Assembly: GCA_947641735.1 (NCBI GenBank)
Contig: CANRQR010000004.1
Location: forward strand, 1 to 62,354
From: an uncultured Lactobacillus sp.
GTDB lineage: Bacteria; Bacillota; Bacilli; Lactobacillales; Lactobacillaceae
Direction of reading: 5' to 3'
Length of the DNA stretch: 62,354 nucleotides
In this document: piece by piece, positions 11,208-21,334 of the stretch
Position numbering within the stretch: position 1 is the first letter of the stretch
Layout: every line of letters begins with the position of its first letter
Notes under the pieces: generated by a model
Seen by the model: the letters and a program-made list of their open reading frames with translations, nothing else
Databases searched by the model: none
What the model was told of the DNA's origin: nothing
Program-made: the position numbers and the translations under genes

Positions 11208-12299
11208 TTGAGCGATATTATTAAGTTAAATCATGTACGCAAAGAATATGATGATGGTTTTGTAGCGTTAAAGGATATTAATTTAACAATTGAATCTGGA
11301 AAATTTTATTCATTACTGGGACCATCAGGATCAGGAAAAACGACTATTTTGAGAATAATTGCCGGATTTAGTGAACCTACGAGCGGAAAAGTCTTTTTTG
11401 ACGGAGATGATATTACTAACCTTGATTCATCTAAGCGAAAAATTAATACTGTTTTTCAAAATTATGCTTTATTTCCACATATGAATGTCTTTGAAAATGT
11501 GGCTTTTGGCTTACAAATTAAGAAAAAAGATAAGCAAGAAATAAAAATGGCAGTTAAAGAAGCTCTCCACATGGTTCAATTAGACGGATTCGCAAATAGA
11601 GAAATTTCTGAATTAAGTGGTGGACAACAGCAACGAGTAGCTATTGCACGAGCAATAGTAAACCAACCAAAAGTTTTGCTTTTAGATGAGTCTTTGTCTG
11701 CTCTTGATAAACGCTTGAGAAAGGATATGCAGTTTGAGCTGCGTGAGATTCAAAAAAAGTTGGGTATTACATTTATTTTTGTTACTCACGATCAAGAAGA
11801 AGCTTTGGCAATGAGTGATGAGATTTTTGTATTAAACGAAGGTAAGATTCAACAAAGCGGAAGTCCGGTCGATATTTATGATGAGCCAGTTAATGATTTT
11901 GTAGCTCGTTTTATTGGTGATTCTAATATCTTAAGTGGTCGAATGATTAAAGATTACGAAGTAGAATTTGGAAATCATCGTTTTGAATGTGCTGATGCTG
12001 GAATAAAACCTGGTGAAAAAGTAGAAGTTGTTTTAAGACCAGAAGATTTGGATATTACTGATATTGAACATGGAAAATTACGAGTTATGGTTGAAAGCCA
12101 ATTGTTTTTAGGTGATCACTTTGAGATTAAAGCTATTGATAGTGATGAGAATGAGTGGTTAATTCATTCTACTAATCCAACTAAGATTGGCAAGGAAGTT
12201 GGAGTGTATTTCGATCCGGAAGATATTCACGTAATGCGTTTTGGTGAAAGTGAAGCTGAATTTGATAAACGATTAGAGGCATATGAAGGAGAGGAGTAA
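11208..12299 (+). CDS. potA: Spermidine/putrescine ABC transporter ATP-binding protein PotA
   Basis: Cytoplasmic ATPase that powers polyamine import. The 363-residue product has Walker A GPSGSGKT (about 38-45), a Q-loop in [10 protein letters not shown], signature [14 protein letters not shown], Walker [13 protein letters not shown] (serine where proline is usual) and the switch histidine in VTHDQEEA; a TOBE domain follows from about residue 280. The start is TTG at 11208. It is the first gene of potABCD; potB starts three bases after its stop. Confidence 0.95.
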   Translation: MSDIIKLNHVRKEYDDGFVALKDINLTIESGKFYSLLGPSGSGKTTILRIIAGFSEPTSGKVFFDGDDITNLDSSKRKINTVFQNYALFPHMNVFENVAFGLQIKKKDKQEIKMAVKEALHMVQLDGFANREISELSGGQQQRVAIARAIVNQPKVLLLDESLSALDKRLRKDMQFELREIQKKLGITFIFVTHDQEEALAMSDEIFVLNEGKIQQSGSPVDIYDEPVNDFVARFIGDSNILSGRMIKDYEVEFGNHRFECADAGIKPGEKVEVVLRPEDLDITDIEHGKLRVMVESQLFLGDHFEIKAIDSDENEWLIHSTNPTKIGKEVGVYFDPEDIHVMRFGESEAEFDKRLEAYEGEE

Positions 12300-12302
12300 G
12301 AT

Positions 12303-13115
12303 ATGAAAAAAAGTAAATTATTTTTTCTCATTCCTTATGTTCTGTGGCTTAGCTTATTTGTTATCGCCCCGATTATTTTGATCACAATTAATGCATTTAA
12401 GGGAGAGGATGGCTTTACCTTAAAGAATTTTCAGCAATTTTTTGTTAATGGTACTTTTTTAAGAATGACCCTAAATTCATTTTGGTATGCATTCTTAATT
12501 ACCTTAATTACGCTGCTAATCTCTTATCCAATTGCCTATATTTTAAGCCAAATGAAAAATCAACAATTTTGGTTACTTTTGATTATTTTACCAACATGGA
12601 TTAATTTGCTGTTAAAGGCATATGCATTTATAGGAATTTTTAGCAAACATGGCTTGTTAAATAATTTCTTGAAGCTTTTTGGGATTGCTCCAGCTAATAT
12701 TTTATTTACAGATTTTGCTTTTATTTTTGTTGCAGCTTATATCGAAATTCCATTTATGATTTTGCCAATTTATAATGCAATTTGTGATATTAATCCCGCT
12801 GTAATTCAAGCGGCTTACGATTTGGGTGCAAGTAAATGGCAAACATTTATTAAGGTTTTATGGCCACTTTCAAAATCTGGGGTTGAATCTGGAATACAAG
12901 CTGTATTTATTCCCTCATTATCTTTATTTATGTTGACAAGATTAATTGGAGGTAATCGAGTAATTACTCTTGGTACAGCTATTGAAGAGTACTTTATGAC
13001 AACAATGAATTGGTCAATGGGATCAACGATTGGGGTTGTTTTAATAGTATTAATGGTAATAGTGATGCTATTTACCTCATCTGATCATCATAAAAAGAAG
13101 GAGATAAAACTATGA
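12303..13115 (+). CDS. potB: Spermidine/putrescine ABC transporter permease PotB
   Basis: Inner-membrane permease of the polyamine transporter, 270 residues, about six transmembrane helices. The EAA loop that docks onto PotA is visible as AAYDLGASKWQTFIKVLWPL at about residues 171-190. Its stop overlaps the start of potC (ATGA-type overlap), so translation is coupled. The first helix (PYVLWLSLFVIAPIILI) is a typical start for this family. Confidence 0.94.
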   Translation: MKKSKLFFLIPYVLWLSLFVIAPIILITINAFKGEDGFTLKNFQQFFVNGTFLRMTLNSFWYAFLITLITLLISYPIAYILSQMKNQQFWLLLIILPTWINLLLKAYAFIGIFSKHGLLNNFLKLFGIAPANILFTDFAFIFVAAYIEIPFMILPIYNAICDINPAVIQAAYDLGASKWQTFIKVLWPLSKSGVESGIQAVFIPSLSLFMLTRLIGGNRVITLGTAIEEYFMTTMNWSMGSTIGVVLIVLMVIVMLFTSSDHHKKKEIKL

Positions 13116-13909
13116 AAAGAATAAAATGGTCTCGAATTTATTTTGGTTTTATCTTAGTTTTAATGTATTTACCAATTTTTTATCTGATATATTATTCCTT
13201 TTCAAGTGGTCATAATATGGATCATTTTGAAAAATTTACTTTTAGCCATTATCAAGATCTTTTTAATGACAATCGCCTATTAGCAATCTTTTTGGAAACA
13301 ATTTTGCTAGCTCTTTTATCAAGTCTGATTGCTACAATAATTGGAACATTTGGTGCGATTGCAATTAGTCAGACCAAAAATAAAAAAGGACGTAAAACTT
13401 TATTAGCCTTAAATAATGTTTTGATGGTATCGCCAGATGTAATTATTGGAGCGAGTTTTTTAATCTTCTTTACTTTTTTAGGAATTGGTTTAGGTTTTGG
13501 ATCTGTTTTATTAAGTCATATTGCTTTTTCAATTCCAATTGTCGTATTAATGGTATTACCTCGTTTAAAAGAATTTGATTATTCTTTAGTAGATGCTGCC
13601 CGAGATTTAGGTGCATCCACTTGGCAAGTTTATAGTAAGGTAATGATTCCGGCTATTACACCCGGGATTTTAGCTGGCTTTTTTATGGCTTTGACTTATT
13701 CTTTAGATGATTTTGCAGTTACTTTTTTTGTGACGGGAAATGGTTTTTCAACTTTATCTGTAGAAATCTATTCACGTGCACGTCAAGGTATTAATTTGGA
13801 AATCAATGCTCTAAGTACAATAATGTTTATTTTTGTGATGATTTTAGTATTAATTTATTATGTGATTACTAATCATAAGACCCATATTGGTAAGGGACGT
13901 GCACAATGA
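13112..13909 (+). CDS. potC: Spermidine/putrescine ABC transporter permease PotC
   Basis: Second permease of the polyamine transporter, 265 residues and about six membrane helices. The EAA loop is AARDLGASTWQVYSKVMIP; the following SLDDFAVTFFVTG is typical of PotC. It overlaps both neighbours by four bases, in a tightly packed operon order potA-B-C-D. Confidence 0.94.
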   Translation: MKRIKWSRIYFGFILVLMYLPIFYLIYYSFSSGHNMDHFEKFTFSHYQDLFNDNRLLAIFLETILLALLSSLIATIIGTFGAIAISQTKNKKGRKTLLALNNVLMVSPDVIIGASFLIFFTFLGIGLGFGSVLLSHIAFSIPIVVLMVLPRLKEFDYSLVDAARDLGASTWQVYSKVMIPAITPGILAGFFMALTYSLDDFAVTFFVTGNGFSTLSVEIYSRARQGINLEINALSTIMFIFVMILVLIYYVITNHKTHIGKGRAQ

Positions 13910-14979
13910 AAAAACTATTAATTGGAATTACGGCTATTTTGTTAGTTTGTCTAGGATTAGAAGTTGGTGCAAAAAAGTTAAATGATAATGGCATCAGTTC
14001 TAATAATAAAAACTTAATTATCTATAATTGGGGCGACTATATTGATCCTAAATTAATCAAAAAATTTGAAAAACAAACAGGATATCATGTGATTTATGAA
14101 ACCTTTGATTCAAATGAAGCTATGTATACCAAAATAAAACAAGGTGGAACAGCGTATGATATCTGTGTGCCCTCCGATTATATGATTTCAAAAATGAGAA
14201 AAGCTAATTTGCTTGATGAAATTGATACGAAAAAAATACCAAACTATAAAAATATTGGAAGTGAATTTTTACATCATTCATTTGATCCAAAAAACACCTA
14301 TTCTGTTCCGTATTTTTGGGGAACTTTAGGAATTGTATATAATGATAAATTTGTAAAGCCTGGTCAAATCAAGCACTGGAATGATTTGTGGTCAAAAGAT
14401 TATCGTCATAATATTTTATTAGTTGATTCGGCTAGAGATATTATGGGACTTTCTTTAGCTTCTATGGGAAAGTCGTTAAATACAACTAATACTTTAGATC
14501 TTAAGCTCGCAAAAACAAAGTTAGATGGCCTAGGACCAAATGTAAAAGCAATTATTTCTGATGAATTAAAAATGTACATGATACAAAATGAAGCAGCTGT
14601 TGGGGTAACTTGGTCAGGCGAAGCACGTACCATGTTAAACGATAATAAACATTTACATTATGTTGTTCCTCCTGAAGGATCAAATTTATGGTTCGACAAT
14701 TTTGTTATTCCTCGTACTGTAAAAAATAAGGCTGGAGCATATGCTTTTATTAATTTTATGCTTGATCCTAAGAATGCTGCCCAAAATGCGGAATATATCG
14801 GTTATGCAACTCCAAATGTAAAAGCTCAAAAGTTACTACCTAAAGAAATAAGAAATGATAAACAATTTTATCCAAGCGAACAGGCTATGAAAAATTTAGA
14901 AGTTTATCGAGATCTGGGCCCGAAGAAAATTCAAGAATATAATGATCTCTTTCTTGAATTTAAAATGTATGGTCGGTAA
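13906..14979 (+). CDS. potD: Spermidine/putrescine-binding protein PotD
   Basis: Extracellular polyamine-binding component, 357 residues. The N-terminal hydrophobic segment (about residues 3-20) exports or anchors it; LLVC is not a good lipobox, so it may be a signal anchor. NWGDYIDPKLIKKFEKQTG, DICVPSDYMISKM and FWGTLGIVYNDKFV are family-typical periplasmic-binding-protein segments. It closes the operon. Confidence 0.94.
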   Translation: MKKLLIGITAILLVCLGLEVGAKKLNDNGISSNNKNLIIYNWGDYIDPKLIKKFEKQTGYHVIYETFDSNEAMYTKIKQGGTAYDICVPSDYMISKMRKANLLDEIDTKKIPNYKNIGSEFLHHSFDPKNTYSVPYFWGTLGIVYNDKFVKPGQIKHWNDLWSKDYRHNILLVDSARDIMGLSLASMGKSLNTTNTLDLKLAKTKLDGLGPNVKAIISDELKMYMIQNEAAVGVTWSGEARTMLNDNKHLHYVVPPEGSNLWFDNFVIPRTVKNKAGAYAFINFMLDPKNAAQNAEYIGYATPNVKAQKLLPKEIRNDKQFYPSEQAMKNLEVYRDLGPKKIQEYNDLFLEFKMYGR

Positions 14980-15018
14980 ATCAAGAAGTTCGATATAATT
15001 ATTTTTTAGGAGGGTGCT

Positions 15019-15870
15019 ATGAAGTTTAATATTGAACAGATATTTACCTGGCAGAATCTGATGAATATTATTGATATTTTAATTGTCTGGTATATCATTT
15101 ATCGCTTAATTATGTTGGTTAGGGGAACGAAAGCCGTTCAGCTAGTTAAGGGAATATCATTAATTATTTTAGTTAGAATTGTTGCTGGCTTATTACATCT
15201 ACATACGTTAACGTATTTTGTTGATCAAATTCTTTCTTGGTCTGTAATTGGAATAATTGTTATTTTCCAACCTGAAATTAGGCGTGGACTTGAGCATTTG
15301 GGCCGTTCACCTATTTTTGGCGGAACAACAATGACTGAAAAGCAAGCTGCTGAAAAAATGATTGGAGAATTGGATAAAGCAATCCAATATATGTCTAAAA
15401 GAAGAATTGGTGCTTTGATTACAATTCAACAAAATACTGGTCTAGAAGATTATATTGAAACTGGTATTCCAGTAGATGCGGATATTACTGGGGAGTTATT
15501 AATTAATATTTTTATTCCTAATACCCCATTACATGATGGAGCTGTTATTATTCGTAATAATCGGATTGCAGTTGCTGCCGCTTACTTACCACTTTCTGAT
15601 AATAGTATGATTCCTAAAAAACTTGGAACTCGTCACCGTGCTGCCGTTGGTATTTCAGAAGTTACAGATGCTATTACAATTGTTGTATCTGAAGAAACTG
15701 GTGGGGTAACAATTACTCGCAATAGTCAGTTTATGCTTGATTTAACTAGAGAAGAGTATTTGAAATATTTAAATGCTCAATTAGTTCCGAAGGAAAAAGA
15801 AGACGAAAATCCAAGATGGTATCAACGAATTGTAAATCATATCTGGAACTGGGGGTCAAATAAAAAATGA
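15019..15870 (+). CDS. cdaA: Diadenylate cyclase CdaA
   Basis: Membrane enzyme that makes cyclic di-AMP from two ATP, a signal controlling potassium and osmolyte balance in Firmicutes. The 283-residue product has three N-terminal helices (to about residue 85) and a DAC domain with the catalytic DGA in PLHDGAVI and the RHR motif in GTRHRAAVG. The ATG follows AGGAGGGTG. It overlaps cdaR by four bases and is followed by glmM, the conserved cdaA-cdaR-glmM operon. A TATAAT at 14994 may be the -10 of its own promoter, but no good -35 is seen. Confidence 0.96.
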   Translation: MKFNIEQIFTWQNLMNIIDILIVWYIIYRLIMLVRGTKAVQLVKGISLIILVRIVAGLLHLHTLTYFVDQILSWSVIGIIVIFQPEIRRGLEHLGRSPIFGGTTMTEKQAAEKMIGELDKAIQYMSKRRIGALITIQQNTGLEDYIETGIPVDADITGELLINIFIPNTPLHDGAVIIRNNRIAVAAAYLPLSDNSMIPKKLGTRHRAAVGISEVTDAITIVVSEETGGVTITRNSQFMLDLTREEYLKYLNAQLVPKEKEDENPRWYQRIVNHIWNWGSNKK

Positions 15871-16835
15871 AAAAATTTTTTGATAAACCTTGGTTCTATC
15901 GAATTGTTGCGTTGATTTTGGCAATTTTGCTTGCTGTATATGTTTCATCTAATCAGCAAGGTTATGTAACTCAAGGACGACGCGAAGATACCTTAAAAAC
16001 TGCTACTAAAACGCAGGTGATTAAAGCACCTTTACAGGTGTCCATTAATACAGATAAATACTATGTAACTGGATATCCTGAAAAAATAAATTTAACTTTA
16101 GAAGGATCAAATGCATTAGTTACATCTACTATTAATACGCAAAATTTTCGGGTCTATATTGATCTAAGTCATTTAAAAACGGGAGAACATATTGTACCAA
16201 TTAAGGTAAATGGGTTGAGCAATCAATTGACTTATAGCATTAGTCCTAGTAAAGTGCATGTGAACATTCAAAAAAGAAAATCTCGTACTCTTCCTGTACA
16301 AATAGAGTATAATAAGAGTGCTGTATCTCATGGGTATAACTTAGGAACTGCTAAAAGTGAACCAGAAGTGGTTAATATTACTGGAGCAAAAAGTGAGGTT
16401 AACCAGGTAGACCGTGTAGTGGCTCGAGCAAGTTTACCTAAAGGGATAGACAGCACTTTTGAGCGCGAGGAAATGTTGATAGCACTTGATAAAGAGGGAC
16501 ATCAACTTAATGTTGCTATTGATCCAGCGACAGCGCATATTATTATCCCAATTAATTTATCGAAGAAAAAGGTCAAGGTAAATGTGACTTCGAAAAATGA
16601 ATCATCGACTCATGTTTATTCTTTGACTGCACAAAAAGAGACAGTTGAGATATACGGTGATGATAATACGCTTAAAAAGATAACATCGATACCTTTAAAG
16701 GTTGATTTAAGTGGTGTAAATCATGACATTACAAAAAATGTTGCAGTTAAATTACCAAAGGGCGTAGTTAAGGTTTCACCATCAGTAATACCAGTTCACA
16801 TCAAAGTTACTGATACTACTGCTAAAAAGGAATAA
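15867..16835 (+). CDS. cdaR: CdaA regulatory protein CdaR (YbbR domains)
   Basis: Membrane-anchored extracytoplasmic regulator of CdaA. The 322-residue product has one N-terminal helix (about residues 10-27, IVALILAILLAVYVSS) followed by repeated YbbR-type beta domains; repeating units such as YYVTGYPEKINLTLEG and PEVVNITGAKSEVNQVDRV are visible. It is cotranscribed with and overlaps cdaA. Confidence 0.93.
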   Translation: MKKFFDKPWFYRIVALILAILLAVYVSSNQQGYVTQGRREDTLKTATKTQVIKAPLQVSINTDKYYVTGYPEKINLTLEGSNALVTSTINTQNFRVYIDLSHLKTGEHIVPIKVNGLSNQLTYSISPSKVHVNIQKRKSRTLPVQIEYNKSAVSHGYNLGTAKSEPEVVNITGAKSEVNQVDRVVARASLPKGIDSTFEREEMLIALDKEGHQLNVAIDPATAHIIIPINLSKKKVKVNVTSKNESSTHVYSLTAQKETVEIYGDDNTLKKITSIPLKVDLSGVNHDITKNVAVKLPKGVVKVSPSVIPVHIKVTDTTAKKE

Positions 16836-16859
16836 AACAAGGAAAGGTTGTTAAAAATT

Positions 16860-18218
16860 ATGCTTAAATATTTTGGAACAGATGGTGTACGGGGGGTTGC
16901 TAATGCTGGTTTGACTCCAGAAATGGCTTTTAAATTAGGTCGTGATGGAGGTTATGTTCTTACCAAGGATAAGAAAGATGGAGAAAGAGCTAAGGTATTA
17001 GTTTCTCGTGATACACGTATTTCTGGTCAAATGTTAGAGTATGCATTGATTTCTGGGTTACTTTCCGTTGGAATTGAAGTTTTAGAAGTTGGTGTAATTA
17101 CTACTCCTGGTCTTTCTTACTTGGTGCGTGCACAAGATGCAGATGCCGGTGTTCAAATCTCTGCTTCCCATAATCCAGTTGAAGATAATGGAATTAAGTT
17201 TTTTGGTAGCGATGGTTTGAAACTATCCGATGCTAAAGAAGAAGAAATTGAAAAATTGATCGACGCTCCTGAAGATAAACTTCCTCGCCCATCTGCAGAA
17301 GGCTTGGGTACTGTGACAAATTATCATGAAGGTGCTTCAAAGTACTTACAATTTATTGAAAATACTTTACCTGAAGAATTAAGTGGTATAAAAGTAGTTA
17401 TTGATGGTGCTAATGGTGCAGCAAGTGCATTGATTTCAAGATTATTTGCTGATATGGGGGTTGACTTTACTACTATTGCAACTCATCCAGACGGCTTAAA
17501 TATTAATGATCATGTAGGTGCAACTCATACTAAGAAATTACAAGAAGAAGTTGTAAAACAAGGTGCTCAATTAGGTTTAGCATTTGATGGGGATGCTGAT
17601 CGTTGTATCGCTGTTGATGAAAAGGGTAATGAAGTTGATGGTGACCACATTATGTACGTCATTGGCTCATATCTTGCTGATCATGGACGGTTAAAGAAGG
17701 ATACCATCGTTACAACTGTAATGAGTAATCTCGGGTTTACTAAGGCTTTAGAGAGACGTGGTCTTAAGAACGTTAGAACTCAAGTTGGTGACCGTTATGT
17801 TTCAGAAGAAATGAGAGCTAATGGTTACAATCTTGGTGGTGAACAATCTGGACACGTTATTATCAGTGATTACCATAACACTGGTGACGGAATGCTTACT
17901 GGTTTACATTTACTATACGTAATGAAGGATACTGGTAAGTCATTGAGCGAATTATTAAGTGACTTTAAGGAATACCCACAACGTTTAATCAATGTTCCAG
18001 TTAAAAATAAAAAGGATTGGAAAGAACATAAGCGTATTACTGAAGCCATTAATAAGGTTGAAGAAGAATTAAGTGATGAAGGACGTATTTTTGTTCGTCC
18101 ATCTGGAACACAAAGTTTACTTAGAGTTATGACTGAAGCTCCAACTCAAGAATTAGCTGATAAATATTGTGAAGAAGTAGCTAAAGTTGTTGAAGAAGAA
18201 ATGGGCTCAAATAAATAA
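16860..18218 (+). CDS. glmM: Phosphoglucosamine mutase GlmM
   Basis: Converts glucosamine-6-phosphate to glucosamine-1-phosphate for UDP-GlcNAc synthesis. The 452-residue product shows [13 protein letters not shown] at the N-terminus, the phosphorylated active-site serine in [12 protein letters not shown], the metal-binding DGDADRC and the sugar-binding GGEQSGH. I prefer ATG 16860 to an upstream TTG at 16848, because the Shine-Dalgarno AAGGAAAGG ends at 16847. It is the third gene of the cda operon; GlmM is known to bind and inhibit CdaA. Confidence 0.96.
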   Translation: MLKYFGTDGVRGVANAGLTPEMAFKLGRDGGYVLTKDKKDGERAKVLVSRDTRISGQMLEYALISGLLSVGIEVLEVGVITTPGLSYLVRAQDADAGVQISASHNPVEDNGIKFFGSDGLKLSDAKEEEIEKLIDAPEDKLPRPSAEGLGTVTNYHEGASKYLQFIENTLPEELSGIKVVIDGANGAASALISRLFADMGVDFTTIATHPDGLNINDHVGATHTKKLQEEVVKQGAQLGLAFDGDADRCIAVDEKGNEVDGDHIMYVIGSYLADHGRLKKDTIVTTVMSNLGFTKALERRGLKNVRTQVGDRYVSEEMRANGYNLGGEQSGHVIISDYHNTGDGMLTGLHLLYVMKDTGKSLSELLSDFKEYPQRLINVPVKNKKDWKEHKRITEAINKVEEELSDEGRIFVRPSGTQSLLRVMTEAPTQELADKYCEEVAKVVEEEMGSNK

Positions 18219-18240
18219 GTTCATATTCCATTAAAATGAA

Positions 18241-18293
18241 TAGGTGATGGCGTTCACCAACTTAACTGATTAATAATCTGACGACGCCTACTT
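18241..18293 (+). promoter_or_regulatory. Fluoride riboswitch (crcB motif)
   Basis: GGTGATGGCGTTCACC (from 18243) and TGACGACGCCTAC (from 18279) match the conserved halves of the fluoride aptamer. GGTGA pairs with TCACC, GGCGT in the loop can pair with ACGCC (18284-18288) as the pseudoknot, and GATT/AATC form the middle stem. The downstream genes are two crcB fluoride channels, which fits. GACGAC is shared with the following terminator stem, so fluoride binding should prevent termination. The family match is from memory of the consensus, not a covariance search. Confidence 0.88.
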
Positions 18294-18329
18294 TCTTAAT
18301 TTCGTAAGGGAGTAATGTCGTCTTTTTTT
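18280..18329 (+). terminator. Riboswitch-controlled intrinsic terminator
   Basis: GACGAC (18280) pairs with GTCGTC (18317), with inner pairs TACT/AGTA and CTTA/TAAG, followed by T7. The left arm overlaps the 3' part of the fluoride aptamer, making the two folds mutually exclusive. Confidence 0.85.
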
Positions 18330-18384
18330 ATGTGTTTTTTGTATAATAGAAAGGAAAGTAAACGATTACATAGGAGAAGAACCA

Positions 18385-19200
18385 ATGAATATAAAATTAA
18401 TTGCCGTTGATCTTGATGGAACTTTATTAAATGATAAACAAGAAGTAAGTACTAAAACAAAGGAAGCACTTCAAAGGGCTTCAAAAATGGGAATCAAGAT
18501 CGTCCCATGTTCCGGGAGACCATTTCCTGGGATTAAGGAATATTTAGATGAATTAGATTTGAAAGATCCTAATCAGTATGTGGTTGCATTTAATGGAGCT
18601 CTGGTATTAAATTCTGAGGGTAGGCCAATAGTTGAAGAGTTACTTGATTATAATGATTTCATATTTTTTGAAAAAATTGCGCAGCAGCTGAAAGCTAATT
18701 TTCATATTGAAGTTAGAGATAAGTTTATCACTATTGATCATTTTATTAATTATTATTTGTCACGTGAAAGTTGGTTAACAAGAATGCCGATTAAAGTATG
18801 TGATTTAGGTGATATTGAAGAAGATATTAAATTTACGAAAGCTATGTTTTCAGGATCAGCTGCTGAAATGAGAAAAATATATCGAAAATTACCTAAAGAA
18901 GTAATTGAAAAGTACAACGTGTCAACGTCGGATGAGACATTAATTGAAATAAATTCGAAAAAAGCTTCAAAAGGAAATGCTTTAAGAGAATTAGCTAAGA
19001 AACTTAATATCAAAGAAGACGAAGTGATGATTTTTGGAGATCAAAAAAATGATATTTCAATGTTTGATATTGCTGGTTTCTATAAAGTTGCAATGGGAAA
19101 TGCGGTATCTGAAATAAAGGAACGCGCAAATTATGTTACGAAAACAAATAACGAAGATGGGATTGCATATGCATTAAGAAGGTTGGTATTTGATGAATAA
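18385..19200 (+). CDS. Cof-type HAD phosphatase, first gene of the fluoride operon
   Basis: 271-residue HAD-IIB phosphatase with DLDGTLL (residues 8-14) as motif I, PCSGRPFPG as motif II and GDQKNDISMF as motif IV. The substrate is unknown. It is the first gene behind the fluoride riboswitch and runs directly into crcB, so it should be induced by fluoride. Fluoride inhibits many phosphoryl-transfer enzymes, so a phosphatase in this operon could help metabolism recover; that role is inference. Confidence 0.9.
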   Translation: MNIKLIAVDLDGTLLNDKQEVSTKTKEALQRASKMGIKIVPCSGRPFPGIKEYLDELDLKDPNQYVVAFNGALVLNSEGRPIVEELLDYNDFIFFEKIAQQLKANFHIEVRDKFITIDHFINYYLSRESWLTRMPIKVCDLGDIEEDIKFTKAMFSGSAAEMRKIYRKLPKEVIEKYNVSTSDETLIEINSKKASKGNALRELAKKLNIKEDEVMIFGDQKNDISMFDIAGFYKVAMGNAVSEIKERANYVTKTNNEDGIAYALRRLVFDE

Positions 19201-19582
19201 AAAGATAGAAAATTATTTAAGTGTAGGAGTATTTGCTTTTTTTGGAGGTGCATTAAGAGCATATTTAAATTTAGTTTGGTCTCAGTCGGGGACATTTATT
19301 GCTAACATTCTCGGCTGTTTTTTATTGGCATTTTTGACCTATTTCTTTATTGAATTTAGAGAAGGTCGTGACTGGCTAGTCACGGGATTAAGTACTGGTT
19401 TTGTTGGTGCTTTTACGACATTTTCTAGTTTTCATTTAGATACTTTAAAGCAATTAGAAAATGGTATGCATAGTCAAGCAATCTTGTATTTTTTTAGTTC
19501 AATATTTATTGGTTTTTTATGTGCTTATTTAGGAATGATAATCGGTAAAGTACTAGGTAGAAAGTTGGCAATAAAAGCATGA
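19193..19582 (+). CDS. crcB1: Fluoride channel CrcB/Fluc, first copy
   Basis: Small membrane protein (129 residues, about four helices) that exports fluoride. The family signature is seen as FIANILGCFLLAFLTYF and STGFVGAFTTFSSFHLDTL (the polar/Phe track). ATG 19193 is preferred over TTG 19190. The start lies inside the stop region of the HAD gene and the end overlaps the second crcB by four bases. Paired crcB genes in Gram-positives typically encode the two halves of a heterodimeric channel. Confidence 0.93.
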   Translation: MNKKIENYLSVGVFAFFGGALRAYLNLVWSQSGTFIANILGCFLLAFLTYFFIEFREGRDWLVTGLSTGFVGAFTTFSSFHLDTLKQLENGMHSQAILYFFSSIFIGFLCAYLGMIIGKVLGRKLAIKA

Positions 19583-19941
19583 TTACAACAGTTGTAGTAG
19601 CAGGTTTTGGCGCTATTTGGGGTGCACTTTTGAGATATGGAATTACTAATTATGGCAAAAAACATTGGGAACGGGATTTCCCTTATGCAACTCTGCTAAT
19701 AAATTTAACCGGTGCCTTTTTATTAGGAGTAGTGTTTGCATGTAAGTTATCTCCATTTATTTATGCCTTAGTTGGGACCGGAGTTTTAGGTGGATATACT
19801 ACTTTTTCGACATTAAATGTTGAACTTCTGTCTCATTGGCAAGACCATAACTATGGTACTTTTATTCTTTACGCCTTACTTTCTTATGGTGGAGGATTAT
19901 TTTTAGTATTTATCGGATATAAAGTTGGTATGCTAATCTAA
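19579..19941 (+). CDS. crcB2: Fluoride channel CrcB/Fluc, second copy
   Basis: 120-residue partner of the preceding crcB, with YATLLINLTGAFLLGVVFA and GVLGGYTTFSTLNVE carrying the conserved Asn and the TTFST motif. About four membrane helices. It overlaps crcB1 by four bases and ends in a strong terminator. Confidence 0.93.
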   Translation: MITTVVVAGFGAIWGALLRYGITNYGKKHWERDFPYATLLINLTGAFLLGVVFACKLSPFIYALVGTGVLGGYTTFSTLNVELLSHWQDHNYGTFILYALLSYGGGLFLVFIGYKVGMLI

Positions 19942-19948
19942 TTTTTAG

Positions 19949-19992
19949 AAAAAAGAATGCTGGTAGTTTTTGTTTACCAGCATTCTTTTTTG
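19949..19992. terminator. Bidirectional terminator
   Basis: A 17-bp stem of AAAAAAGAATGCTGGTA with its complement around GTTTTTGTT, flanked by A and T runs. It serves crcB2 and the convergent DUF4097 gene. Confidence 0.92.
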
Positions 19993-20004
19993 TTTGTTAA
20001 TTAT

Positions 20005-21222
20005 TTAATTTGGATTTTTAATTGAAACTTTTCCCATATCACTTTCAATATTTAGAGAATTATTTGAGTCTTCAGCACCCACATAGCCTTTGACCTTATC
20101 GTAGTCGTCGCTACTGTAAATAATTGAGTTGAGAGGAAGATCAGTTAAACCGATTTTCTTGGTATCAACGTTAAACGTAAAGGATATGGTATCTGGAATA
20201 TGGATATGAATATTTCCTATCTTGCTTTGAATAGATAGATTAAATTGGTTGCTTTTATCAAGCGACAAATTTATTTTACCGGTATTAGCTTTAACATTAC
20301 CTTTAGCTTCAATATTATTTAAAGTTATGTTGCCTGAATCAGTTAAGATCTCAATATTTTGACTTTTTAGTTGATTGACTGTAATTTTTCCAGTTTTAGT
20401 ATCAATAAAAAAGCTCTTACTTGAAATATTTTCTAAATCCATATTGCCACTAGTAGTGTGGTAAGAGATTTCTTCTTTGGCATTAACATTATCAGCTGTA
20501 AGCATCCCTGAATGAGCATTAATATGAAATACATTAGCCGATGTTGCAGATACAGCAATATCGCCTGATTTTAGATCCGCTTGAACTCTTTTGAGAGTGG
20601 AATGTGCTAATAGTAAATCACCCGAAACAGCAGTAATATCAATCATACAGTAACTGGGAATTTTATTGATATAAACATCTCCGCTTTGACTTCGAATAGT
20701 TAAAAATCCAGTGAATTCTTTGGGTAAGAATAGTAAAGTTTTATTTTTAAAAATACCTACTAATTTACGCGGACCTTGAGTGATTTTGAGAACATTTCCG
20801 ATTTTTTCAACAGTTGAATGGAGATTCTCGATATCACGTGACATAAAGTCGTGCACGATTAAATTTGGTGAATCAGTTGGTAGAACGAGTATATCACCTA
20901 GACGATAGTTTAAATGTATTTCGTCAATTTGATTTAATTTAAGTTTTAGTTCATTAACTAATTTTGAGTCGAAAATTTTAGCAAAAAAGTCATTATATTT
21001 GCTGTAGTCTGTTGCTTCTAAGCTTTTTAGTTGTGAAAGTAGCGTATCAAGGTCAGTTAAATTCAATAGAGCTTTTTGCTCTGCTTCAATTTGACTTGCT
21101 CCATGTTGAAGTTCTTTTTTTATTAAGTTATTGATTTTCTTACTGAGAGTTGTTTGTAAAGGTTTATTTTCCTTTATATGAGGAAATTTATTGAAAAATT
21201 TTTTTAGTTTTTCATCAATCAT
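20005..21222 (-). CDS. DUF4097-family beta-repeat protein
   Basis: 405-residue protein. The first about 100 residues are helical and charged (KKFFNKFPHIKENK, LLSQLKSLEATDYSKY). The rest consists of short repeated beta strands such as LTIRSQSGDVYIN, DITAVSGDLLLAHS and FIDTKTGKITVNQL, the parallel beta-solenoid pattern of DUF4097 proteins. No signal peptide or anchor is visible. Function is unknown; related proteins often sit near PspC or two-component systems, which is not the case here. Confidence 0.75.
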   Translation of the reverse strand: MIDEKLKKFFNKFPHIKENKPLQTTLSKKINNLIKKELQHGASQIEAEQKALLNLTDLDTLLSQLKSLEATDYSKYNDFFAKIFDSKLVNELKLKLNQIDEIHLNYRLGDILVLPTDSPNLIVHDFMSRDIENLHSTVEKIGNVLKITQGPRKLVGIFKNKTLLFLPKEFTGFLTIRSQSGDVYINKIPSYCMIDITAVSGDLLLAHSTLKRVQADLKSGDIAVSATSANVFHINAHSGMLTADNVNAKEEISYHTTSGNMDLENISSKSFFIDTKTGKITVNQLKSQNIEILTDSGNITLNNIEAKGNVKANTGKINLSLDKSNQFNLSIQSKIGNIHIHIPDTISFTFNVDTKKIGLTDLPLNSIIYSSDDYDKVKGYVGAEDSNNSLNIESDMGKVSIKNPN

Positions 21223-21334
21223 ATTGAACTCCTTTAATTTTTGTTACACTTTTATTATATAGCACTAAAAAAGCTGTATGTATGTTTTTTATGAGTATTA
21301 AAATATAGACTAAATTTTTATTAGGAGAAAAAAC

